Source: Pyrinomonadaceae bacterium (GTDB lineage: Bacteria > Acidobacteriota > Blastocatellia > Pyrinomonadales > Pyrinomonadaceae). From it: a stretch of 7,846 bases of DNA. Within the stretch, counting starts at the first letter, position 1. Every line of letters starts with the position of its first letter. The stretch lies in the NCBI GenBank assembly GCA_013813825.1, contig JACCRA010000818.1, positions 1-7,846 on the forward strand, given 5' to 3'. This document shows positions 1-4,819 of the stretch, piece by piece. The position numbers and the translations under genes are program-made. Under the pieces are notes generated by a model. The model saw nothing but the letters and a program-made list of their open reading frames with translations, did no database searches and was not told the origin of the DNA.

Positions 1-602
1 TCGCGCGCCGCCGCGAAGTCGATGCCACGGGCGGCGTCCGTCCCGCCCGCGCGCACCATCCACATCGCGAAGACGAAGCCGTGGCCGGTCAGTTCGCGCC
101 ACAGACTCGCCAGATCGTACACGCGCAGATGTTCGCGCGAAAACGTCATCGCCGGATCGCCGATGATAAGCGCGGCGTCGTGCGCGGCGAGCATCGCCTT
201 CAAGTCAGGCCGGCAAGGTGAGGTCTCGATCTCTTGTCCGAAGAACTCGCGGAAAATGATTCGCACCAGCGCGGCCGAGGTGCGAGAGGATTCGTCAAGC
301 GCGACAGTGCGGACCTCCCGCAAATCGCGGCGGCGGGTCGCCAGCACGACGCTTCGCACCGCTCGCCGCGCGCCGATGCACACGTTCGGGACGACGAGCA
401 AATCCGGCAACTGTTGGTATTCGATAACCGGGACGAGCGCTACTTCGGCCTCGCCCCGCGCCAGCAAATCGGCGCACCGCGCCGGGGCCGCATCGGTCAG
501 CAGGCGCACCTGGTCTCGTTGCGCGCCGCGCATAAAACTCCAGATCACCGGAGCCGAATTCAAGTAGCTTGAAGCCGCCACCCGCGGCACGTCTCGCGTC
601 AT
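1..602 (-). CDS. mqnA: Chorismate dehydratase MqnA (menaquinone futalosine pathway), C-terminus cut by window edge
   Basis: MqnA converts chorismate to 3-[(1-carboxyvinyl)oxy]benzoate, the first committed step of the futalosine route to menaquinone; it is a cytosolic enzyme with a periplasmic-binding-protein-like fold. Reading the minus strand gives 200 codons without a stop. Family hallmarks are visible: ASSYLNSAPVIW at residues 10-21 (substrate-binding N-terminus), VALVPVIEYQ near 54-63, ALDESSRTSAALVRI at 101-115, ALIIGDPAM at 144-152 and YDLASLWRELTGHGFVFA at 162-179. About 80-100 residues should lie beyond position 1. The ATG at 600-602 is chosen because it puts SYLNSAP about 12 residues from the N-terminus, as is usual. 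A purine stretch (AGAAG) abuts it rather closely, so the SD is weak. An in-frame ATG at 681-683 would add 27 residues with no family resemblance. The gene diverges from the secreted-protein gene; no other mqn gene is in view. Confidence 0.93.
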   Translation of the reverse strand, partial: MTRDVPRVAASSYLNSAPVIWSFMRGAQRDQVRLLTDAAPARCADLLARGEAEVALVPVIEYQQLPDLLVVPNVCIGARRAVRSVVLATRRRDLREVRTVALDESSRTSAALVRIIFREFFGQEIETSPCRPDLKAMLAAHDAALIIGDPAMTFSREHLRVYDLASLWRELTGHGFVFAMWMVRAGGTDAARGIDFAAAR

Positions 603-936
603 TCTTCTGTTTAGCCGAATGGGACCAATTTTCGCTACGGCCACCGCATCGCACGCCGCACAAAGGCAAGCTCTCAATCCCATGCTAGCGCACCATCTTT
701 ACACCCGCAACGCAGGTAGCCCGACCGCTCCCGCGATCTCGTTGACAGTCTTCGACGGCGTCCCTCACCATGCACGACGATAGTGAGCGAAACTCTGCCG
801 CGAGAGATTCATCGACAGGCCGGCGTCAGCCACGCAGAATGGGAGCGAGCCTGAGCCGCCGCATCACCCTTACGGCTGATCAGCAGGCACAACCGGCAAT
901 CTCAACCTTTGCCGTGCGATGCGGCCAGATTAACGA

Positions 937-966
937 TTGATGGACAACTGTGAGTAGGTTTATCAT
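937..966 (+). promoter_or_regulatory. Candidate sigma-70-type promoter for the secreted-protein gene
   Basis: TTGATG at 937-942 and TATCAT at 961-966 are separated by 18 bp, and each matches the consensus at four or five of six positions. It would give a 5' untranslated region of about 140 nt before the ATG at 1115. This is a weak prediction by eye; house-keeping promoters of the likely phylum are poorly defined. Confidence 0.3.
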
Positions 967-1101
967 GCTGCCGCCAAACAAAGTTCTGACCGGCTGGACA
1001 TGCCAGAGCCTGCGCCGCAGCCGCATCTTCTCCAGTTCAGCCTTCCAAATGTTCTCTGCGCTGTGATCTCGATCCCGGCGTTTTTCACTAACCCCTCAAT
1101 C

Positions 1102-1106
1102 AGGAG
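1102..1106 (+). promoter_or_regulatory. Shine-Dalgarno AGGAG for the secreted-protein gene
   Basis: AGGAG, continuing as AGGAGAG, lies 8 nt before the ATG at 1115. This supports that start over the other open frame that begins at 1000 and over the internal Met at residue 10 (1142). It is one of only two clear SD sites in the window. Confidence 0.75.
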
Positions 1107-1114
1107 AGACGACG

Positions 1115-2002
1115 ATGAACAGCAAATTCACCAGACACTCAATGCGATTTCAGAGCCTACTTGCTCTGGCGAGGAAGCTAACATTGGCGACGCTCTGCGG
1201 CCTGCTGCTCGTCAGCGGCTCGCTCGCGCAGGAACAGCGACCGGAGCCGCCGCCAACGCCGGAACAGCCAACCCCGGAAGCCTCAGCAACAGAGAAGCCG
1301 CCCGACCCGAACGAGACGGTGACGCCCGCCCCGCAAGCCAGTCAAGTCGTGGATGGCGACATCATCTTCACCTCGCCGGGGCAGTTCACCTACACCAGAG
1401 ACATCCGGTTGTCGGACAACTTCGGCGGCTTGCGCTTCTTCGGCGCGGACGCTTTGACGACTCAACCGGCGGGGGCGGCGATCCAGTTCTTCGGCAACAA
1501 CGCGACGAACTTCCCCGGCCAGCTCTACCTCGACAGCGGAGCGCACAACTCGGCGGCGCTCATCTTCCGCACGGCACCGACGGGCGGCACGATCACGGAG
1601 CGGATGCGCGTTACAGCTTCTGGCAATGTCGGCGTCGGCACTACCACGCCGCAATCGAGGCTCGATGTCCGCGGAGACATCCGGCTGGGTTTCAACGGCC
1701 AATTTCGCGCGACGGCGGGCGAGGAAAACCTCCGCATCATTCGCGGCGTGGTTGACGGGGCGGGAAACATTATCGTGGGGTCCGGTTTCACAGTGTCCCA
1801 TGGCGCGACAGGGCAGTACACGATCACGTTCAACACCTCCTTCGCGGGCCCACCGGCCGTGATGGCAGCAGCCGAGAATGACACCCAAGTGCGAACAGTT
1901 AATACTGCGGGTGTTACCTCTAGCATAGTCAACTTACGGACGTACTTTGGCACCGGGCTTTCGGACGTGGCCTTCCATTTCATCGCCATCGGACCGCGAT
2001 GA
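1115..2002 (+). CDS. Secreted proline-rich protein with a tail-fibre-like repeat and C-terminal beta domain
   Basis: I do not recognise a named family over the full 295 residues. The N-terminus has a positively charged stretch (to K21) and a hydrophobic core (LTLATLCGLLLVSGSLA). Signal peptidase I cleavage is likely after A38 (S-L-A|Q). Residues 40-75 are a Pro/Glu-rich linker, probably disordered. The middle (about 79-195) is Gly/Asn/Phe-rich and contains ASGNVGVGTTTPQSRLDVRG at 168-187. This motif recurs in phage tail fibres and in bacterial surface proteins, often just before an S74 chaperone domain, but no S74 domain is visible here. The end (about 222-295) reads GSGFTVSHGATGQYTITFN followed by FAGPPAVMAAA, typical of a C1q/H-lectin-like beta-sandwich found at fibre tips. 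It is likely an exported, possibly trimeric, surface fibre or adhesin. It is monocistronic, with a strong SD. The role is inferred from motifs only. Confidence 0.85.
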   Translation: MNSKFTRHSMRFQSLLALARKLTLATLCGLLLVSGSLAQEQRPEPPPTPEQPTPEASATEKPPDPNETVTPAPQASQVVDGDIIFTSPGQFTYTRDIRLSDNFGGLRFFGADALTTQPAGAAIQFFGNNATNFPGQLYLDSGAHNSAALIFRTAPTGGTITERMRVTASGNVGVGTTTPQSRLDVRGDIRLGFNGQFRATAGEENLRIIRGVVDGAGNIIVGSGFTVSHGATGQYTITFNTSFAGPPAVMAAAENDTQVRTVNTAGVTSSIVNLRTYFGTGLSDVAFHFIAIGPR

Positions 2003-2083
2003 AGCGCGGCAACTGGAAGAAGAGGCGAGCACAGGGGCCACTGCCGCCGAGCGAATATCAACCACCCAGAGGTAAGGCTGTGT

Positions 2084-2118
2084 GGCGCGTGGCTCGCCGA
2101 AGAAACTCGTCACGCGCC
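2084..2118. repeat. Inverted repeat / RNA hairpin downstream of the secreted-protein gene
   Basis: GGCGCGTG at 2084-2091 is exactly complementary to CACGCGCC at 2111-2118. One G-U and one further G-C pair extend the stem to 10 bp around a 15-nt loop. It lies about 80 nt after the stop codon of the secreted-protein gene. There is no T-tract after it on either strand, so it is not a classical intrinsic terminator; it may stabilise the 3' end or be chance in GC-rich DNA. Confidence 0.4.
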
Positions 2119-2180
2119 GGCCGACGATAACTAAGTTGGAGAGCCGCGCGTCGCGGAATTAAACACGGGCGCGGAGATTT

Positions 2181-2216
2181 AACCGCCAAAGACGCAAAGC
2201 TAAGGCCGCCAAGCGG
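2181..2216. repeat. Degenerate CGCAAAG-type intergenic repeat
   Basis: Short A-rich units follow one another: CGCCAAAG (2184-2191), CGCAAAG (2193-2199), CTAAGG (2200-2205) and CGCCAAG (2207-2213). From memory, runs of 'CGCAAAGACGCAAAG' type recur in intergenic DNA of several phyla, including Acidobacteriota, Planctomycetota and Cyanobacteria. This looks like one decayed copy. No function can be assigned. Confidence 0.4.
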
Positions 2217-2263
2217 ACAGAGAACGAATATCGAGGGCCGCATAGGCATCTGTTTTTGCTCAG

Positions 2264-2291
2264 CACTCATCACTCAGCACTTATCACTTCT
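2264..2291 (+). repeat. Heptad repeat, copy 1 (4 units of CAYTCAT type)
   Basis: Four consecutive 7-nt units read CACTCAT, CACTCAG, CACTTAT and CACTTCT; the preceding TGCTCAG may be a decayed fifth. The last unit ends 5 nt before the ATG at 2297, where no Shine-Dalgarno site exists. The same family recurs at 4633-4667 and 7102-7136 in the same orientation. Confidence 0.75.
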
Positions 2292-2296
2292 TAACC

Positions 2297-2962
2297 ATGG
2301 CTATCACCGACATCAGCGTTGGGATTTCCCCCGCGAGGACGCCGACTTATCCCGGCGACCCGGGCATTGAGATAAGCGCGTGGGCAGCCATCGAGCGTGG
2401 CGATGCGGCCAATGTCTCGCTGCTCCACTTCGGGGCGCACACCGCGACGCATGTGGACGCCCCGGCGCATTTCATCCCAGACGCGCCGCCTGTCTCCGCG
2501 CTACCGCTGGACGTCTTGATCGGCGCGGCGCGGGTAGTTGAGATCGCGGCTCACGTGCGCGTGATTGACGCCGGGCACGTTGCCGCCGCGGTTCCCGCCG
2601 GCACGTCGCGCGTGCTATTCAAAACGCGCAACTCGGAATTCTGGGGCGCGGACGACACTTCGTGCTTTCGCGAAGATTTTACTTATCTCACCCCCGAAGC
2701 CGCGCGGGCGCTGGTCGAGTTGGGCGTCAAACTTGTCGGAATCGACTACCTGTCAGTCGAAAAGTTCAAGTCAACAGATTTCGCCACACACCTGACGCTG
2801 CTCGGCGGCGGTGTCGTCATTATCGAAGGCTTGAATCTGCGGGGAGTCGCAGTTGGCGACTACGAGTTAATCTGTTTGCCACTCAAGATCGAGGGCGGGA
2901 GCGGCGACGGTGCACCGGCGCGCGCCGTCTTGCGAACCCTGAGTCAAAGCGATGCGACGTGA
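2297..2962 (+). CDS. Cyclase-family metal hydrolase (kynurenine formamidase / KynB-like)
   Basis: This 221-residue protein belongs to the cyclase/arylformamidase family, whose best known member KynB hydrolyses N-formylkynurenine in tryptophan breakdown. Length is normal. It opens with the typical ISVGISPARTPTYPGDP (residues 6-22). The metal-binding motif HTATHVDAPAHF lies at 48-59 and supplies H48, H52, D54 and H58. The remaining conserved His and Glu are in THLTLLGGGVVIIEGLNL (H165 and E177). The C-terminal LICLPLKIEG...DGAPARAVL is also standard. The ATG at 2297 is chosen because translation matches the family from residue 4; it has no SD and is preceded by the heptad repeat. Its last 11 nt overlap the next gene. 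No kynurenine genes (kynA, kynU) are nearby, so the substrate is uncertain; the family also includes isatin hydrolases and other amidases. Confidence 0.88.
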   Translation: MAITDISVGISPARTPTYPGDPGIEISAWAAIERGDAANVSLLHFGAHTATHVDAPAHFIPDAPPVSALPLDVLIGAARVVEIAAHVRVIDAGHVAAAVPAGTSRVLFKTRNSEFWGADDTSCFREDFTYLTPEAARALVELGVKLVGIDYLSVEKFKSTDFATHLTLLGGGVVIIEGLNLRGVAVGDYELICLPLKIEGGSGDGAPARAVLRTLSQSDAT

Positions 2963-3221
2963 AGAGTTCAATGCGGCGCGGGCGCGTCTGAGCCGCCGCA
3001 CGATCCCTGAGTTGATCGAGTTGCTGAACAGCACCGATCTCAGCACACGCTTCCTCGCCGAAATGTGTCTGCGCGACGCGACCAGTACGTGACTCAGCTT
3101 CCAGCCCGCCGGGCCGCGGGACGAACGCGAGCGCGCCATCGCCGAATGGCGCGAGTGGTGGCAAGAGCACGGGTCAACTTTCAAAAAACGCTGGCGGACA
3201 ACTAACGATGACGACGACTAA
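2952..3221 (+). pseudogene. Small HEAT-repeat-tail-like protein, interrupted by one in-frame TGA
   Basis: From the ATG at 2952 the frame encodes 46 residues (including LSRRTIPELIELLNSTDLS and RFLAEMCLRDATST). It meets TGA at 3090-3092 and then continues in the same frame for 42 more residues to TAA at 3219-3221. The second part, LSFQPAGPRDERERAIAEW followed by REWWQEHG, is what normally follows 'LRDATG' at the C-terminus of many HEAT-repeat proteins of Planctomycetota and Acidobacteriota. Together they make one coherent 89-codon reading frame. The most economical explanation is a C-to-T change at a CpG turning CGA (Arg) into TGA. The frame overlaps the KynB-like gene by 11 nt and the ATL gene by 14 nt, consistent with a formerly coupled operon. 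A sequencing error is possible. TGA ends other genes here, so general recoding is unlikely. Confidence 0.75.
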
Positions 3222-3651
3222 ACGCAAGAGCGGACATCAACCAGCGCCGGCGCTCGCCAACGATCCAGCGATTGCAGACCTTGCTGGCTATCACGAGCGC
3301 GTCTATGAAATCGTGCGCCGCATCCCCGCCGGGCGCGTCATGACTTACGGCCAAATCGCGGAGTTGTTGGGCGCGGGTTACACGCCACGCACCATCGGTT
3401 TCGTGATGCACGCCGCCGACGAATCGGTGCCGTGGCATCGCGTGATCAACGCGCAAGGCGCGTGCTCGACCGGGCGTGTCGTGCTGCCGCCGGACAAGCA
3501 ACAACGAATGCTCGAAGCCGAAGGCGTCGCGTTCAACGAGCGCGGGCGTTGCGAACTCTCGCGCCACCGCTGGACGCCGGAAGAGAGGCAGACGGACGAC
3601 GGGCGCGATACAACAACAGTTGACACTCAATCCCGCTTGTTCTCTGATTAA
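3208..3651 (+). CDS. atl: Alkyltransferase-like protein (ATL), MGMT family without catalytic cysteine
   Basis: This 147-residue protein has the DNA-binding fold of O6-methylguanine-DNA methyltransferase. The active-site PCHRV is PWHRV at residues 75-79, with Trp76 in place of the alkyl-accepting Cys. This is the signature of ATL proteins (E. coli YbaZ, S. pombe Atl1), which bind and flip O6-alkylguanine without repairing it and hand the lesion to nucleotide excision repair. Other hallmarks are YEIVRRIPAGRVMTYGQIA (33-51, nucleotide-flipping Tyr47), TPRTIGFVMH (59-68, arginine finger Arg61, 14 residues after the Tyr as in Atl1), and GRVVLPPDKQQRMLEAEGV. The first 25 residues and the last 25 or so are polar extensions. 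The ATG at 3208 overlaps the interrupted small gene; a later in-frame start would still keep the core. Identity is secure at family level. Confidence 0.92.
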   Translation: MTTTKRKSGHQPAPALANDPAIADLAGYHERVYEIVRRIPAGRVMTYGQIAELLGAGYTPRTIGFVMHAADESVPWHRVINAQGACSTGRVVLPPDKQQRMLEAEGVAFNERGRCELSRHRWTPEERQTDDGRDTTTVDTQSRLFSD

Positions 3652-3665
3652 TGAGTGAGATACCA

Positions 3666-3695
3666 CCAGCATCCCGCTAAAGTTTGCGGTACTGG
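3666..3695. repeat. Imperfect inverted repeat after the ATL gene
   Basis: CCAG (3666-3669) pairs with CTGG (3692-3695), and CCGC (3674-3677) pairs with GCGG (3686-3689), around a TAAAGTTT centre that can add a few A-T pairs. It lies 15 nt after the ATL stop codon in the 101-nt gap before the UPF0145 gene. No T-tract follows it, so a terminator role is weakly supported. Confidence 0.25.
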
Positions 3696-3752
3696 CAGCA
3701 ACGGCTCTTCACCTAATCGAAGTAGCAGACCACCTTCGTTGGAGTTTCAGGG

Positions 3753-4166
3753 ATGAGTAATGAGCAACTCGAACCTCGCGCGCCCTACGCGATCAGCGAA
3801 CCACGTTATAGTGTCTCGCCACAGATGGTGACGACTGCGCTGGAGTTGCCGGGCTACCGCGTGGCGCGCAACCTCGGCATCGTGCGCGGCATCGTCGTGC
3901 GCTCGCGCTCGGTGTTCGTCAATATCGGCGCGGTCGTGCAGACGCTCGTCGGCGGAAACATCACCGCATGGACCAATCTTTGCGAGCAGACGCGCCGCGA
4001 GGCGTTCGAGATCATGGTCCAGCACGCAACCGAGTTGGGCGCGAACGCCATTATCGCCGCGCGCTACGACGCGACCGAAATTGCGAGCGGCGTCACCGAA
4101 GTGCTGGCCTACGGCACGGCGGTCGTCGTCGAGCCGACGCAAGGCTCCGGCATCTACGACTCTTGA
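3753..4166 (+). CDS. YbjQ/UPF0145 (DUF74) family protein
   Basis: This 137-residue protein matches the YbjQ/UPF0145 family, small pentameric cytosolic proteins of unknown function sometimes labelled 'heavy-metal-binding domain'. Conserved blocks run in order: VTTALELPGYRVARNLGIVR (residues 26-45), GIVVRSRSVFVNIGAVVQTL (46-65), GGNITAWTNLCEQTRREAF (67-85), and HATELGANAIIAARYDATE (91-109). The core closes with VTEVLAYGTAVVVE. The core is the usual size; about 20 N-terminal residues and the tail TQGSGIYDS are extra. GGAG at 3741-3744 sits 8 nt before the ATG, a good SD. Its TGA overlaps the TTG start of the thioesterase, so the two are probably co-translated. Function cannot be assigned from the sequence. 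Confidence 0.9.
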   Translation: MSNEQLEPRAPYAISEPRYSVSPQMVTTALELPGYRVARNLGIVRGIVVRSRSVFVNIGAVVQTLVGGNITAWTNLCEQTRREAFEIMVQHATELGANAIIAARYDATEIASGVTEVLAYGTAVVVEPTQGSGIYDS

Positions 4167-4588
4167 TAGACATCCCACCCATCCCCTCGGACGTAGCAGC
4201 CCGCGCGCGTGAGACCTTCGCCCGCGTGCCTTTCGTGCGGTTGCTCGGCATGATGCTCGAACACGTCGCGAGTGGCGCGGCCTCCGTCTCCGCCGACGCG
4301 CGCCCGGACCTCGCGCAGACCGAAGGGTTGCTGCACGGCGGTGTCACTTTTTCGGTGATGGACACGGCCGCCGCCTTCGCCGTCTTCACACTGCTTGAAC
4401 CGGGCGAAACGACTGTCACTGTCGATTTCTCGATCCACTACTTGCGGCCAATCTTCGAGGGACGGGTCACGGCGCGTGCCGCCGTCGTGCGCGCCGGCCG
4501 GCGGCTCGTCAGCCTGTCGGTCGAAGCCACCGATCAGGCGGGCGTGCTTGTCGCCACGGCGCTGACGACTTACGCTCGGCGGCGTTGA
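4163..4588 (+). CDS. PaaI-like hotdog-fold acyl-CoA thioesterase
   Basis: The 141-residue product belongs to the PaaI/YdiI hotdog thioesterases, which hydrolyse acyl- or aryl-CoA thioesters in the cytosol. The catalytic block GLLHGGVTFSVMDTAAAFAV lies at residues 55-74, with the His-Gly-Gly (58-60) that forms the oxyanion site and acidic D67 on the hotdog helix. The second conserved strand TTVTVDFSIHYLRPIFEG is at 83-100. The frame is open back into the preceding gene. The start is placed at TTG 4163-4165 because it overlaps the preceding TGA (TTGA), leaves a normal ~20-residue lead-in, and nothing upstream resembles the family. No SD precedes it, so it probably depends on translational coupling. 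The substrate is unknown; PaaI itself serves phenylacetate breakdown, but no paa gene is visible. Confidence 0.88.
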   Translation: MIDIPPIPSDVAARARETFARVPFVRLLGMMLEHVASGAASVSADARPDLAQTEGLLHGGVTFSVMDTAAAFAVFTLLEPGETTVTVDFSIHYLRPIFEGRVTARAAVVRAGRRLVSLSVEATDQAGVLVATALTTYARRR

Positions 4589-4593
4589 AACAC

Positions 4594-4608
4594 CGTCAGT
4601 CACTGACG
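4594..4608. repeat. Perfect inverted repeat directly after the thioesterase gene
   Basis: CGTCAGT and ACTGACG are exact reverse complements around one central C, beginning 5 nt after the stop codon. As RNA it folds into a 6-bp stem with a 3-nt loop. An A-rich stretch follows rather than a T-tract, so it is not a standard intrinsic terminator on the plus strand. Confidence 0.45.
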
Positions 4609-4632
4609 AAAGAATTAAAGCAGTTTGCCTTT

Positions 4633-4667
4633 CATTCATCATTCATCATTTCGCATTCATCATTTCT
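4633..4667 (+). repeat. Heptad repeat, copy 2 (5 units of CAYTCAT type)
   Basis: Five 7-nt units read CATTCAT, CATTCAT, CATTTCG, CATTCAT and CATTTCT. The last unit is 6 nt before a GTG codon at 4674, which opens only a 78-codon frame of no recognisable character that overlaps the ABC gene. The ABC start itself is 152 nt downstream. Orientation is the same as copies 1 and 3. Confidence 0.75.
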
Positions 4668-4734
4668 TCCTCCGTGTCCCCTCAGATTAATCTCCGACCG
4701 AGAACGAAAGCACGCACGAGCGTCCGCCGTTTGG

Positions 4735-4748
4735 CTTTCGCGCGAAAG
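4735..4748. promoter_or_regulatory. 14-bp perfect palindrome upstream of the ABC gene, possible operator
   Basis: CTTTCGCGCGAAAG equals its own reverse complement. The flanking G4733-C4750 also pairs, and G4734-T4749 can wobble, so the RNA could form a 7-bp stem with a GCGC loop. It lies 72 nt before the ATG at 4820. A poor promoter-like pair, TTGGCT (4731-4736) and CATCAT (4754-4759) with a 17-bp spacer, would place the palindrome across the spacer, where repressors often bind. This arrangement is inferred. Confidence 0.35.
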
Positions 4749-4819
4749 TCGAGCATCATGGATGGCGCAGCCAACACTCTGTCAGGCCGCGACGACGGCG
4801 CGCAATTCGGTTCCCGTTT

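Larger units (their letters stand above)
603..1114. other. Divergent intergenic region between mqnA and the secreted-protein gene
   Basis: No convincing gene lies here; the reading frames that cross it have no recognisable protein character. It must carry promoters for both flanking genes. A possible minus-strand promoter for mqnA is TTGCGG at 705-710 with TAGCAT at 682-687 (17-bp spacer). The plus-strand candidate is listed separately. A 10-bp palindrome GCTGATCAGC sits at 875-884, and a 6-bp stem CGGCAA/TTGCCG at 894-899/909-914 has a 9-nt loop and no T-tract. These last two are short enough to be chance. Confidence 0.6.
2003..2296. other. Intergenic region with hairpin and degenerate repeats
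   Basis: No plausible gene is present; the minus-strand frame at 2058-2273 has no family character. The region separates the secreted-protein gene from the KynB-like gene and contains, in order, a long inverted repeat (2084-2118), a degenerate CGCAAAG-type repeat (2181-2216) and a heptad repeat (2264-2291) ending just before the next start. Such a patchwork is typical of intergenic space seeded with short dispersed elements. Confidence 0.6.

Noticed and set aside
603..683. mqnA start at ATG 681-683
   Set aside because: The 27 extra residues have no MqnA resemblance and the family N-terminus begins right after the ATG at 602.
875..884. GCTGATCAGC palindrome as an operator
   Set aside because: Ten bases long, not positioned at a convincing promoter, and easily due to chance.
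1000..1755. Plus-strand frame of 251 codons overlapping the secreted-protein gene
   Set aside because: Low-complexity Arg/Ala/His translation and no SD; the 1115 frame has an SD, a signal peptide and known fibre motifs.
3090..3092. TGA read as selenocysteine or tryptophan
   Set aside because: Other genes here stop at TGA, the expected residue is Arg, HEAT-tail proteins are not selenoproteins, and no SECIS-like hairpin stands out just after it.
3968..4162. Longer thioesterase start at ATG 3968
   Set aside because: It would add 65 Arg-rich residues read out of frame through the UPF0145 gene; the hotdog domain needs only the part from 4163.
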